Shown: positions 1 through 7,509 of the stretch, piece by piece
Layout: every line of letters begins with the position of its first letter
How positions within the stretch are numbered: position 1 is the stretch's first letter
Assembly: GCA_038210375.1 (NCBI GenBank)
Contig: JBBQWT010000012.1
Location: 32,454-96,453, forward strand
Reading direction: 5' to 3'
DNA from: JBBQWT01 sp038210375
GTDB lineage: Bacteria > Acidobacteriota > Terriglobia > Terriglobales > Acidobacteriaceae
DNA: 64,000 nt
Program-made: the position numbers and the translations under genes
Notes under the pieces: generated by a model
What the model was told of the DNA's origin: nothing
The model's database searches: none
What the model saw: the letters and a program-made list of their open reading frames with translations, nothing else

Positions 1-2175
1 ATTATGGCGGGCACGGCCACGCCCAAGGCGTACGAGTACTCCTGGAACGACGATATTCTCGCCATGAACCAGTTCGCCTCAGTGCTCACCAGCGCGACTG
101 AAGGAGTGGCCTCGCAGCTTGATACCCGCGGCAAAGGAACGCCGCTGGTGGTGTACAACCCGTTGAATATCGCGCGGGAAGATGTGGTCGAAACCAACTT
201 GCCTGCCGCGCAAGCGATGTCCAAAAGCGTGCGCGTCGTTGGGCCCGATGGAAAGGATGTGCCGTCGCAGTTGCAACTGAACGGCAGCGGCGCTCCGCGG
301 CTGCTCTTCGTGGCGCGGATGCCCGCTACAGCTTTTTCGGTGTACGACGTCGTGGTCTCACCGGCGGAGCTGGAATCGGCTCGTTCCCCGCTGAAGATCA
401 CAACCGCTTCGCTGGAGAACGCCCGCTACCGCATTCAAATGGACACGCAGGGTGACGTCGCCAGCATCGTCGATAAAATCCTCAATCGCGAATTGCTCAC
501 CGCGCCGCTGCGGCTGGCGTTGCAGACCGAAAAACCGCACGACTGGCCGGCGTGGAACATGGATTGGCGCGACCAGCAGAAGCCTCCGCGCGGCTTTGTC
601 TCAGGCCCGGCAACCGTGCGTATCGTCGAGAGCGGAACGGTGCGCGTAACCCTTGAGGTAACGCGAGCCGCGGAAGATTCGCGGTTCGTGCAGACCATTA
701 GCCTGTCCGCGGGTGACGCCGGCAACCGCGTGGAGTTTGGCGCGTCCATCGACTGGAAGACTTCAGCCACCGCCCTGAAAGCCACGTTTGCCCTTACCGC
801 CGGCAATCCTCTGGCCACCTACAATTGGGACATCGGCACTGTGCAGCGCGGCAATAACGACGAAGCCAGGTTCGAAGTCGCATCCCACCAGTGGTTCGAT
901 CTCACCGACGAAAGTGGAGCGTTTGGCGTGACCGTGCTCTCCGATTGCAAGTACGGCTCCGACAAACCCGATGACCATACCCTGCGCCTGACCCTGCTCT
1001 ACACCCCCGGCCTGGGCGGAGGCAACGGTCATGATTACAGCGACCAGACCACGCAGGATTGGGGACACCACGAGATGAAGTTCGGCCTGGCTTCGCATGC
1101 CTCCGACTGGCGTGCTGCGCAAACCGATTGGCAGGCGCTGCGCCTGAACCAGCCCCTGATGGCGTTCACCACCACCGGCCACCCGGGCGCGCGCGGGAAA
1201 AGTATTTCGTTGCTGCATCTGAACCGGGATCGGGTGCGCATCCTGGCGTTAAAAAAAGCCGAGCAGAGTGATGACCTGATCGTTCGCATGGTGGAAATGG
1301 ATGGGCGTCCGCAGTCCGATGTCCGCCTTTCATTTATCGCGCCGGTCAGCCGGGTCATCGAGGTGGATGCGCAGGAGCGTCCGTTGTCCGCGGCATCGTT
1401 TATTAAGGGAGAGCTGGTGACCAAGCTCACTCCCTATCAGCCGCGCACCTTCCAGGTGAAACTGGCGCGGGCCTCCGGTCCACGCCCACCCACAGTGTCC
1501 CGGCCAGTCAAGCTGGCATTCGATCGATCGGTGGCCGCGGTCGATGGCGAGGAAAACGAAACCGGGTTTGCTGCCGGCAACGCGGCGCTGCCCGCGGAGA
1601 TGATTCCTGCCGACATCGAATACGGCGGAATTCATTTTTCCCTGGCCCCCTCAGGCCACGGTCAACCGAACGCCCTGCTGCCTCACGGCCAGGCCATCGC
1701 ATTACCCGGCGGAACCTACAACCGGATTTATGTTCTGGCTGCGGCGACCGGCGGCGACCAGCGGGCTGTTTTTGATGTGGCCGGGAAATCCACCGAGCTG
1801 AACATTCAGGATTGGAGTGGATACATCGGGCAATGGGACACGCGGCAATGGAGGGAAGTACCCAGACCTAAAACTGCGGGCTCGCAGAAAGACAATGAAA
1901 CCGAGAGGGTGTTCGCAGGCCTGACCCCGGGATATATCAAGCCAGAACCGGTGGCCTGGTTCGCGTCGCACCGGCACAATGCCGATGGCACGAACGAACC
2001 ATATGCCTACAGTTACCTGTTTGCCTACCAGATCGATGTGCCCGCCAATGCGACATCGATAAAATTGCCCGACAATGACAAGATTCGCATCCTGGCGATG
2101 ACCGTGGCCCGGCAGCCGGCCACAGTGGAGCCGGCAGATCCTCTGTATGACGTGTTGCGGACGCCGGCGAAGTGA
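1..2175 (+). CDS. GH38-type alpha-mannosidase, C-terminal part (5' end outside window)
   Basis: Open from the first base to a TGA stop, so the gene starts upstream; the ATG at base 4 is only an internal Met. The first ~40 residues look like the end of the helical bundle that follows the GH38 catalytic barrel. They are followed by the usual start of the beta-sandwich part (LVVYNPLNIARED, about residues 48-60). The rest is beta-rich, with a WNMDWRD segment near residue 185 and an NRIYVLAAA segment near 575 that starts a last beta domain. The zinc-binding and nucleophile residues of GH38 lie upstream and cannot be checked. Inferred role: removal of alpha-mannose residues from glycans, probably secreted like the other glycosidases here. 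The family call rests on domain pattern recognition and is fairly secure; the exact substrate is unknown. Confidence 0.75.
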   Translation: MMAGTATPKAYEYSWNDDILAMNQFASVLTSATEGVASQLDTRGKGTPLVVYNPLNIAREDVVETNLPAAQAMSKSVRVVGPDGKDVPSQLQLNGSGAPRLLFVARMPATAFSVYDVVVSPAELESARSPLKITTASLENARYRIQMDTQGDVASIVDKILNRELLTAPLRLALQTEKPHDWPAWNMDWRDQQKPPRGFVSGPATVRIVESGTVRVTLEVTRAAEDSRFVQTISLSAGDAGNRVEFGASIDWKTSATALKATFALTAGNPLATYNWDIGTVQRGNNDEARFEVASHQWFDLTDESGAFGVTVLSDCKYGSDKPDDHTLRLTLLYTPGLGGGNGHDYSDQTTQDWGHHEMKFGLASHASDWRAAQTDWQALRLNQPLMAFTTTGHPGARGKSISLLHLNRDRVRILALKKAEQSDDLIVRMVEMDGRPQSDVRLSFIAPVSRVIEVDAQERPLSAASFIKGELVTKLTPYQPRTFQVKLARASGPRPPTVSRPVKLAFDRSVAAVDGEENETGFAAGNAALPAEMIPADIEYGGIHFSLAPSGHGQPNALLPHGQAIALPGGTYNRIYVLAAATGGDQRAVFDVAGKSTELNIQDWSGYIGQWDTRQWREVPRPKTAGSQKDNETERVFAGLTPGYIKPEPVAWFASHRHNADGTNEPYAYSYLFAYQIDVPANATSIKLPDNDKIRILAMTVARQPATVEPADPLYDVLRTPAK

Positions 2176-2245
2176 AGGCGAACAGTTAGCGAAGTATTTC
2201 CTCCCGGACAGAAGCACAGACTTTATGTCCTTCGGGATGGAAGTA

Positions 2246-2604
2246 GGCGCTCTATATGAAGTTGTCATTCCGAGCGCCAGTCGAGAGGAATTGTTTCCTT
2301 TCGGCTTTAAGGTCAACGGCAGGCTACGCATAAAGTCCTAGCGTCGATTCTTTTGCATTTACGCTTTGCCCGGCGGCTCAGGTTGCGTAAAGGAAACAAA
2401 AGGTTCCTCGAAGGACAATCCCCATTGGCTTGATTTAGGGCAAATTTCCTGGCTTGACAGCGCAGGTCAAAGGCAGGCTGCGCGTAGAACCAATTCGAAG
2501 GCAGGGTGAATCTTGTGATTCCAGCTGGGACTCCTGCCACTTATAGGAAACAAAAGGTTCCTCGGCTGCGCTCGGAATGACAATTCATATTAAAAGGCGC
2601 GCTC
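2246..2604. mobile_element. Family A inverted-repeat element, copy 1
   Basis: Left end contains TTGTCATTCCGAGCG at 2262-2276; right end carries the reverse complement (CTCGGAATGACAATTCATAT, 2571-2590). Inner arms are also present: GGTCAACGGCAGGCTACGCA at about 2311-2330, and GGTCAAAGGCAGGCTGCGCG at about 2466-2485. This copy has an extra internal right-end-like stretch (GGAAACAAAAGGTTCCTCG near 2393-2411), so it is probably rearranged. No credible protein is encoded; the short frames that cross it are repeat-derived. Confidence 0.7.
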
Positions 2605-2631
2605 TCTCCCTGAGGATATAAGAACTAAGGC

Positions 2632-2682
2632 TGCCGTCCCAGAGGAACTAATAATTTTGGAGTGGTGCAACCGCAGCCTATA
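2632..2682. repeat. Short dispersed repeat beside family A copy 1
   Basis: The core AGGAACTAATAATTTT (2643-2658), followed by a GAGT-type stretch, GCAAC and AGCCT, recurs at 5852-5902, just beyond family A copy 2. Both copies sit 30-50 bp outside the right end of an A element. They may be part of a longer ancestral element or a second repeat that travels with it. Function unknown. Confidence 0.5.
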
Positions 2683-2711
2683 TATAAGGCCGCAGCTTCC
2701 GCTTTGGCAGC

Positions 2712-2742
2712 AAAAAAACAGCCCGCCTTTTCGGCGGGCTGT
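2712..2742 (-). terminator. Rho-independent terminator of the low-complexity protein gene
   Basis: Perfect 10-bp stem ACAGCCCGCC (2718-2727) / GGCGGGCTGT (2733-2742) with a 5-nt loop. On the minus strand it is followed by a run of T (A at 2712-2717 on the plus strand). It lies 25 bp beyond the stop codon of the minus-strand gene that ends at 2767. Confidence 0.9.
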
Positions 2743-2766
2743 CTGGTTGGATTGCGTGAGTGAAGC

Positions 2767-3486
2767 TTAGTAGCGTCGCCGGTTGCCCCCGTAGTAGCCG
2801 CCGCCGCGATTCTGGCCGTAGCCCTGCTGGTAGCCCTGTGCGTAACCTTGGCGATAGAGCTGCTTGTAGTAGCTCTTATAGTTGCCGAAGCCGGAATTGT
2901 ATCCGCGGTCCGCGTTCTTGTAGTTGTCATCGCTGGTAGGGCGGTAGCTGTGGCCGGTCTGCGCATCGTGCCTTCCGTCGTTCACACCGTCGTTATAACC
3001 GATCTGAACCACCTGGTCCTGGTTGCCATAGCGGCCATTATTGCCGTATTGGCCGTTATTGCCGTAGCCGCCATACTGCCCGTTGTTACCGTACTGGCCG
3101 TTGTTACCGTACCCGCCGTTGTTTCCGTACTGGCCATTATTGTAACCGCCGTTGTTGCGGGCGCGGTCCCGATCCCGGTCCCGATCCCCGTCGCGATCCC
3201 GGTCGCGATCACGCTCACCGTTGCGGGAGTTGCCGTTCTGGCCGTTGTACTGCCCATTGTTGTATTGGCCATTGCGATTGTTCCCATTATTGTTTCTGCG
3301 ATCGTGATCACGATCTTTGTCGTGATCTCTGTCTTTGTCTTTGTCTTTGTCATGATGCTTGGCGCGATCGCGATCGCCGTCGTGATCGCGATCGTTATCC
3401 TGGGCAGCCAGACTCAACGCACCCAGGGTGCTGCCGCCCACCGCAAGAGCTAGTACCCATCCCAAACTGCTTCGTTTCAATTTCAT
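2767..3486 (-). CDS. Secreted low-complexity Asn/Gly/Tyr and Asp/Arg/Lys-rich protein
   Basis: 239 residues. A signal peptide is visible (KRSSLGWVLALAVGGSTLGALS, about residues 3-24, then LAAQ). Next comes a highly charged Asp/Arg/His/Lys block of dipeptide-like repeats (about 30-65 and 90-112), then Asn-Gly-Tyr-Gln repeats of the type NNGQYGNNGGYG (about 113-155). The C-terminal part has a GYNDGVNDGRHDA segment and Tyr/Gln/Gly repeats (QGYAQGYQQGYG) and ends in RRRY. No enzyme motif is seen. Acidobacterial genomes carry secreted proteins with similar GYxxGY tails, function unknown. A surface, matrix or metal/anion-binding role is possible but speculative. Single gene with its own terminator; the start is followed by a normal signal peptide and preceded by a GGGAAGGGG purine run. 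Confidence 0.75.
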   Translation of the reverse strand: MKLKRSSLGWVLALAVGGSTLGALSLAAQDNDRDHDGDRDRAKHHDKDKDKDRDHDKDRDHDRRNNNGNNRNGQYNNGQYNGQNGNSRNGERDRDRDRDGDRDRDRDRARNNGGYNNGQYGNNGGYGNNGQYGNNGQYGGYGNNGQYGNNGRYGNQDQVVQIGYNDGVNDGRHDAQTGHSYRPTSDDNYKNADRGYNSGFGNYKSYYKQLYRQGYAQGYQQGYGQNRGGGYYGGNRRRY

Positions 3487-3498
3487 AATGCCCCTTCC

Positions 3499-3628
3499 CT
3501 CGGGAGACTTTATATGACTGATTCGGAGTGCGTCTCCGTCCTCTTCCTACACTTGATTAGAAACCAGTTTTGCCATGCAAGTTGCAGCCTTTGCGCGGTT
3601 TTACATAGACTTTACAAGGTCTCCCGAG
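3499..3628. repeat. Spaced 10-bp inverted repeat in the 3487-3851 gap
   Basis: CTCGGGAGAC at 3499-3508 pairs exactly with GTCTCCCGAG at 3619-3628. The repeat flanks the region that must hold the promoter of the minus-strand gene starting at 3486. Could be a regulatory palindrome pair or chance. Nothing else was recognised in the 365-bp gap between the divergent genes. Confidence 0.35.
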
Positions 3629-3851
3629 CCGGGTTAAAAAATCGGGCAACGCCTGGTTTGTGAGATCGCCAAGAGGAAAAGACTCGGCCAAGGGGGATTC
3701 AGGACAGCTACGAATCGTGAACCAGAGTGGGGGTCAGTCTCGCTGTCGTGGATTGTTTTGTGGGTTCGGCCAATGCCGCAAGGGGACGCCGGAGCGCCTC
3801 ATTCGATTACACTTGCTGTCGAGCAATTCGACTTCTTCGCCGGGAGTTTGT

Positions 3852-5477
3852 ATGCGCAGAGCACTGCTGATCGCCGCAATTTTGCTCCTGCCTCCATTCC
3901 TTTTTTCCCAGGAACAAAACCGGTTCCTCATTCACGCCGGCGCACGCATGTCGGGGACGGAGCAATATTCCTCCAGCAAAACTTCCTCGGGATATTTTGT
4001 GAGTGGCCACTCCCAGCTGCAAAGCGGAGGCGCGAAGCTGGAATTTACCGAGGACCTGGCGCTGGCGCCCGACATGGGCCTGGTGCGCTACAAGCTCGAA
4101 GTCACTTCCACGATGGGCACGCAAACCATCACGGCGACGCGCAGCGGCGAAACCGTTCAGATGAAAGCCCGCGCTGCCAGTGACGAAAGCGCCAAGACCA
4201 CGCCATTCAGCGCCGGCGCGGTAGTCCTCGATAATTTGGTCACCGCGCATTTCCAGGTGCTGCTCGACAGCATTGCCGGCAAGGCCCCGGCCTCGTGGCC
4301 GCGCTTATTTATCGTTCCCCAGGCACTCGCCGCGGTTCCCGGCAAGATGATCCGCGACGGCGAAGAGTCGGGAACGCTGGCCGGCAAGAACATCAAGGTC
4401 ATAAAATATTCGGTCGAGCTGGGATCGGTGCTGGCGGAGTTCTGGGCCGATTCATCGAACCGGCTGATGCGGGTCGCCGTCCCTCTGCAGGAAGTGGAGC
4501 TGGTGCGAGAGGGCTTTGCCCTCGCGCCCCGTGGCGAACCCCCGCAAAAAGCGCCCACCACGTTCATTGAGCGCGCCGTCGAGTTCGAGAATGACTCGCT
4601 CAAATTCCCCGCCACGCTTTGCCTGCCGTTAAACGCAAAAGGCAAACTCCCGGTGGTGGTGCTGGTGCACGGCTCGGGCCCCAACGACCGCGACGAGACC
4701 ATCGGCCCCAACAAGCCGTTTCGCGACCTGGCGCATGGTCTGGCGGCTGCGGGCATCGCCACCCTGCGCTTTGACAAGCGCACCTTCGCCTACAAGACGC
4801 AAATCAACCCCGCGACCCTGACCCTTGAACAGGAAACCATAGGGGATGCGGTGGCCGCGATTCACTTCGCGCGCAGCTTGCCTGAGGCCAATTCGGCGGC
4901 AGTGTTCGTACTCGGACACAGCCAGGGTGGGACCTTTGCACCGGTGATCGCGGAGCGCGGTAACGCCGCCGGCGCGGTCATGATGGCCCCGCTGGAGCGT
5001 CCGTTTGACCAGGCGCTGGAGGAGCAGATTGCATTTCAGAGCAAGCGGGCCGGCGATTCCGATCCGGAAATCGCCGCCCAGACCCTGGCTATGAAGGCGC
5101 AGTTCGCGCGGGTAAAATCCGGCCAGGCCGCGGATTCAGAGCCGATGATCGGAGTGACCGCACACTATCTCCGTGAATTCCTAAGCCACGACACCGTCGC
5201 CGAATTAAGAAGACTAAAAATTCCGGTCCTGGTGCTGCAGGGAGGGAAAGATGTGCAAGTAACCAGGGCCGACTATGATCTGGCCCGGGCAGCCCTGGCC
5301 GACAAGCCGGAAGATCTGCGCGAGGTGCACTGGTTTCCGGAGCTCAACCATCTGTTCATGCCGGTGCAAGGCAATCCCGCCGGGGCCGAATACGGCCGCC
5401 TCGGTCAGGTTGCGCCATACGTCATTCAAGCGATTGTCGAATGGGTGGGCAGACACGTGGCGAAGGGACCGCCATAA
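3852..5477 (+). CDS. Secreted alpha/beta hydrolase with N-terminal beta domain
   Basis: The ATG at 3852 is preferred over earlier in-frame codons because a clear signal peptide follows (MRRALLIAAILLLPPFLFSQ). This gives 541 residues. Residues ~25-225 are a beta-rich domain of unknown function. The alpha/beta-hydrolase fold starts near 250: oxyanion region LVHGSGPNDRDE near 275, nucleophile elbow GHSQGG near 357, acid Asp in QGGKDVQV near 466, and His in LNHLF near 499, so the triad is complete. This layout resembles secreted esterase/acyl-peptidase-like hydrolases (the COG1073 type). The substrate cannot be read from sequence. Monocistronic; bounded downstream by a family A element. Confidence 0.85.
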   Translation: MRRALLIAAILLLPPFLFSQEQNRFLIHAGARMSGTEQYSSSKTSSGYFVSGHSQLQSGGAKLEFTEDLALAPDMGLVRYKLEVTSTMGTQTITATRSGETVQMKARAASDESAKTTPFSAGAVVLDNLVTAHFQVLLDSIAGKAPASWPRLFIVPQALAAVPGKMIRDGEESGTLAGKNIKVIKYSVELGSVLAEFWADSSNRLMRVAVPLQEVELVREGFALAPRGEPPQKAPTTFIERAVEFENDSLKFPATLCLPLNAKGKLPVVVLVHGSGPNDRDETIGPNKPFRDLAHGLAAAGIATLRFDKRTFAYKTQINPATLTLEQETIGDAVAAIHFARSLPEANSAAVFVLGHSQGGTFAPVIAERGNAAGAVMMAPLERPFDQALEEQIAFQSKRAGDSDPEIAAQTLAMKAQFARVKSGQAADSEPMIGVTAHYLREFLSHDTVAELRRLKIPVLVLQGGKDVQVTRADYDLARAALADKPEDLREVHWFPELNHLFMPVQGNPAGAEYGRLGQVAPYVIQAIVEWVGRHVAKGPP

Positions 5478-5493
5478 ACCGGGTGGGGATAGA

Positions 5494-5824
5494 AGCGCGC
5501 GTCTTATAAGAATTGTCATTTCGAGCGAAAGCCGAGGAACCCTTTGTTTCCTTGAAGTAGACCGCGGCAGCCGCCACATACGGCAGACTCAAAACGATGG
5601 ACACCCAGGTTCTACGCGTAGCCTGCCGTTGACTGGGAAAGCAAGTAACCGAATGGCTTGATTTGGGGACGGCCTGAAAGAACGATCAAAGGCAGGCTGC
5701 GCGTAAAACCAATTGGAGAGCCCGGTGAATCCATTGATTCAAGCCGGAACTCCTGCCGCCCTGCACGAAACAAAAGGTTCCTCGGCTTGCTCTCGGAATG
5801 ACAATTCATATAAAACATGCACTC
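5494..5824. mobile_element. Family A inverted-repeat element, copy 2
   Basis: Left arm 5511-5553 (AATTGTCATTTCGAGCGAAA, then GCCGAGGAACCCTTTGTTTC). Right arm at about 5767-5812 is its reverse complement. Inner arms: ACGCGTAGCCTGCCGTTGAC near 5615-5634 and GATCAAAGGCAGGCTGCGCG near 5684-5703. Compact and apparently complete at about 330 bp. No protein-coding capacity that looks real. Confidence 0.75.
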
Positions 5825-5851
5825 TGCTCTAGAGGAAATATAAGGCGCCGC

Positions 5852-5935
5852 TTCCGTCCGGAGGAACTAATAATTTTCGAGTTGGGCAACAGGAGCCTGG
5901 GGCGGTGAAGCCGGGGGCCGTCAGAATGACAACCA
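5852..5935. repeat. Short repeat copy plus family B half copy
   Basis: 5852-5902 repeats the AGGAACTAATAATTTT segment found at 2632-2682. 5899-5935 carries a degenerate family B right end (GTGAAGCCGGGGGCCGTCAG then AATGACAA). Together with family A copy 2 these repeats fill most of the 5478-5986 gap. Confidence 0.5.
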
Positions 5936-5986
5936 ATGTTTGATATTTTTTCCGGTGCAGAAATTTCTCAATTGCAGGGTGGGAGT

Positions 5987-6808
5987 TCACTTACCCAACT
6001 TCTTGTAATCGCCGTACTGGCTGCTTTGGCGAATACGAGTTGTGGTCAGCAGCTTTCTGGCTTCCAGAGAAAACTTCGTCGACTGCGGCATCCACGCGCT
6101 GTTGTCGAAGAAAACCCGCGACAATTCCAAATCCAATTGGCGCACCGTTCCTAGCACGCCGTAAAACGAGGTGGGCTCGGTGAGGTGCACATCCACCTTG
6201 GCGAGGCCGTAGTCCTGCACATCGACCCAGACTTTGCCTTGCATGTGCATGAAAAGTTTTTCAGCGCTGTTGCGTCCACTCGGGCCCGGCGATTTTGGCA
6301 GCACCGTGATGATGTATGCCGGTCTGCCGTTGACCAGTTCCTTGCCAATCGCTTCAAAATGGAAAGCGGAGAGAAACTGTTCATCCATCTTGACGGAGTC
6401 TTCCCCCGGCGCCTTCTCTTTTTTCTTTTTTCTTTCTTCAATAAATTTCTGCTCGTTATCGTGCTGGATTTTGATTTCGTCGCCAGTCAAGGGCTTGCCG
6501 TCCTTGGCGATCCAGCGAAGATAACCTGTCCCGTCCAGCTCAATCTTCTGGTATCCGCGATCACTGTGTTCTTTAACGTTGCCGTTCTTGTCGAGCTCGT
6601 CATGGATGCGGCGCTCAATGAAACCATAGCGCTCATCGAGCCTCTGCTTGTCTTCCTGCTGCGACCGGGCGACGAACTTCCGCATCAGATCATCGCCCCG
6701 GGGCAGCATCTCCGCCGGCTGGCCGGTGGCGGCTGCCTGGGCGATCAATCCACAAGTTAAAGCCGCAGCCAGGATGGTCCTGGCGGTTTTCAATTGCGCC
6801 GTATTCAT
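5987..6808 (-). CDS. Exported protein of unknown function, LolA/RseB-like fold suspected
   Basis: 273 residues with an N-terminal signal (about 1-26, AAALTCGLIAQAAATG). The mature part is beta-rich with a Lys/Glu-rich loop (EERKKKKEKAPGED, near 125-138). Short strands such as GRPAYIITVLPK and GKVWVDVQDYGLAKVDVHL fit a concave beta-sheet lipoprotein-carrier-like fold. Acidobacterial genomes have many such exported proteins. Its ATG overlaps the stop of the upstream YceI gene by 4 bp (ATGA), so the two are cotranscribed and translationally coupled. No active-site motif seen; the fold assignment is an inference. Confidence 0.65.
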   Translation of the reverse strand: MNTAQLKTARTILAAALTCGLIAQAAATGQPAEMLPRGDDLMRKFVARSQQEDKQRLDERYGFIERRIHDELDKNGNVKEHSDRGYQKIELDGTGYLRWIAKDGKPLTGDEIKIQHDNEQKFIEERKKKKEKAPGEDSVKMDEQFLSAFHFEAIGKELVNGRPAYIITVLPKSPGPSGRNSAEKLFMHMQGKVWVDVQDYGLAKVDVHLTEPTSFYGVLGTVRQLDLELSRVFFDNSAWMPQSTKFSLEARKLLTTTRIRQSSQYGDYKKLGK

Positions 6809-7401
6809 TTTGCGGTCTTGGCTGCGGGCATGACAACTTCGACATCGATGTCAATCTGCACTATCTCGCCCACCGCCATCTTGCCGCCGTCCACCCCGAA
6901 ATCGTGGCGGTTCAATCTCGTGCTGGCGCTGAAGCCGCGGTGGCTGTTGCCGCGCGGATCGGTGATGGCGTCGGACGGGCCATCCACATCGAGCGTCGCC
7001 GGTTTGGTGACGCCGTGCAGAGTCAGGTCGCCGTTCACCTTGAGTTTGTCGCCGTTCTTTTCCACGCCCTTTGATTTGAAAGTGATGGTGGGATATTTGG
7101 CTACGTCAAAGTAGTTGGCGCCCTTCAAATCCCCATCCCGCATGCTCACCCCGGTGTCCACGGTGGTGGCGTCAATGGAAATGTCAACCGACGACCGGGT
7201 GATGTCCTGGTCGTCCAGTACGACGGTTCCCGTGACCTTGCTGAAGTGGCCTTTCACATTGGAGATTCCCATGTGACGAACGCTGAAGCCGGCGCTCGAA
7301 TGCGCGGGGTCGACGTTCCAGGTGCTGGGTTTGGCGAATGCCAGCACTGCAAAGCAGGCGATCAGGGACAGGCAGAGGAACCGCAATTTCATGATTTTCA
7401 T
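6805..7401 (-). CDS. yceI: YceI-family periplasmic protein
   Basis: 198 residues with a signal peptide (FLCLSLIACFAVLAFA). The YceI lipocalin-like barrel follows: TWNVDPAHSSAGFSVRHMG near residues 28-46, VDISIDATTVDTG near 73-85, LKGANYFDVAKYPTITFKS near 92-110, and the late DFGVDGG motif. YceI proteins bind isoprenoid-type or other amphiphilic ligands in the periplasm; the ligand here is unknown. First gene of a two-gene operon with the LolA-like protein, joined by an ATGA overlap. Confidence 0.93.
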   Translation of the reverse strand: MKIMKLRFLCLSLIACFAVLAFAKPSTWNVDPAHSSAGFSVRHMGISNVKGHFSKVTGTVVLDDQDITRSSVDISIDATTVDTGVSMRDGDLKGANYFDVAKYPTITFKSKGVEKNGDKLKVNGDLTLHGVTKPATLDVDGPSDAITDPRGNSHRGFSASTRLNRHDFGVDGGKMAVGEIVQIDIDVEVVMPAAKTAK

Positions 7402-7509
7402 GGGTCTCCGTCAAGGCAGGTTTTTGAAAAATAGCGTACGCAGGCGGCCGGCGGTCTTTCTTCCGGATCCGCTGAAGCTATGATAGCACCGGCCCGTGGA
7501 CCCGCTTAG

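Noticed and set aside
4..2175. ATG at base 4 as the true start of the mannosidase gene
   Set aside because: The frame is open to base 1 and the protein lacks the GH38 catalytic barrel, so the gene must begin upstream of the window.
2848..3453. Long hydrophobic plus-strand frame (Val/Ile/Ala-rich) resembling a membrane protein
   Set aside because: It is the complement of the Asp/Arg/Asn-repeat gene on the minus strand; the hydrophobic repeats are the direct result of the complementary codons.
5612..5818. 68-residue minus-strand frame
   Set aside because: Lies entirely in family A copy 2 and shows the same repeat-derived fragments.
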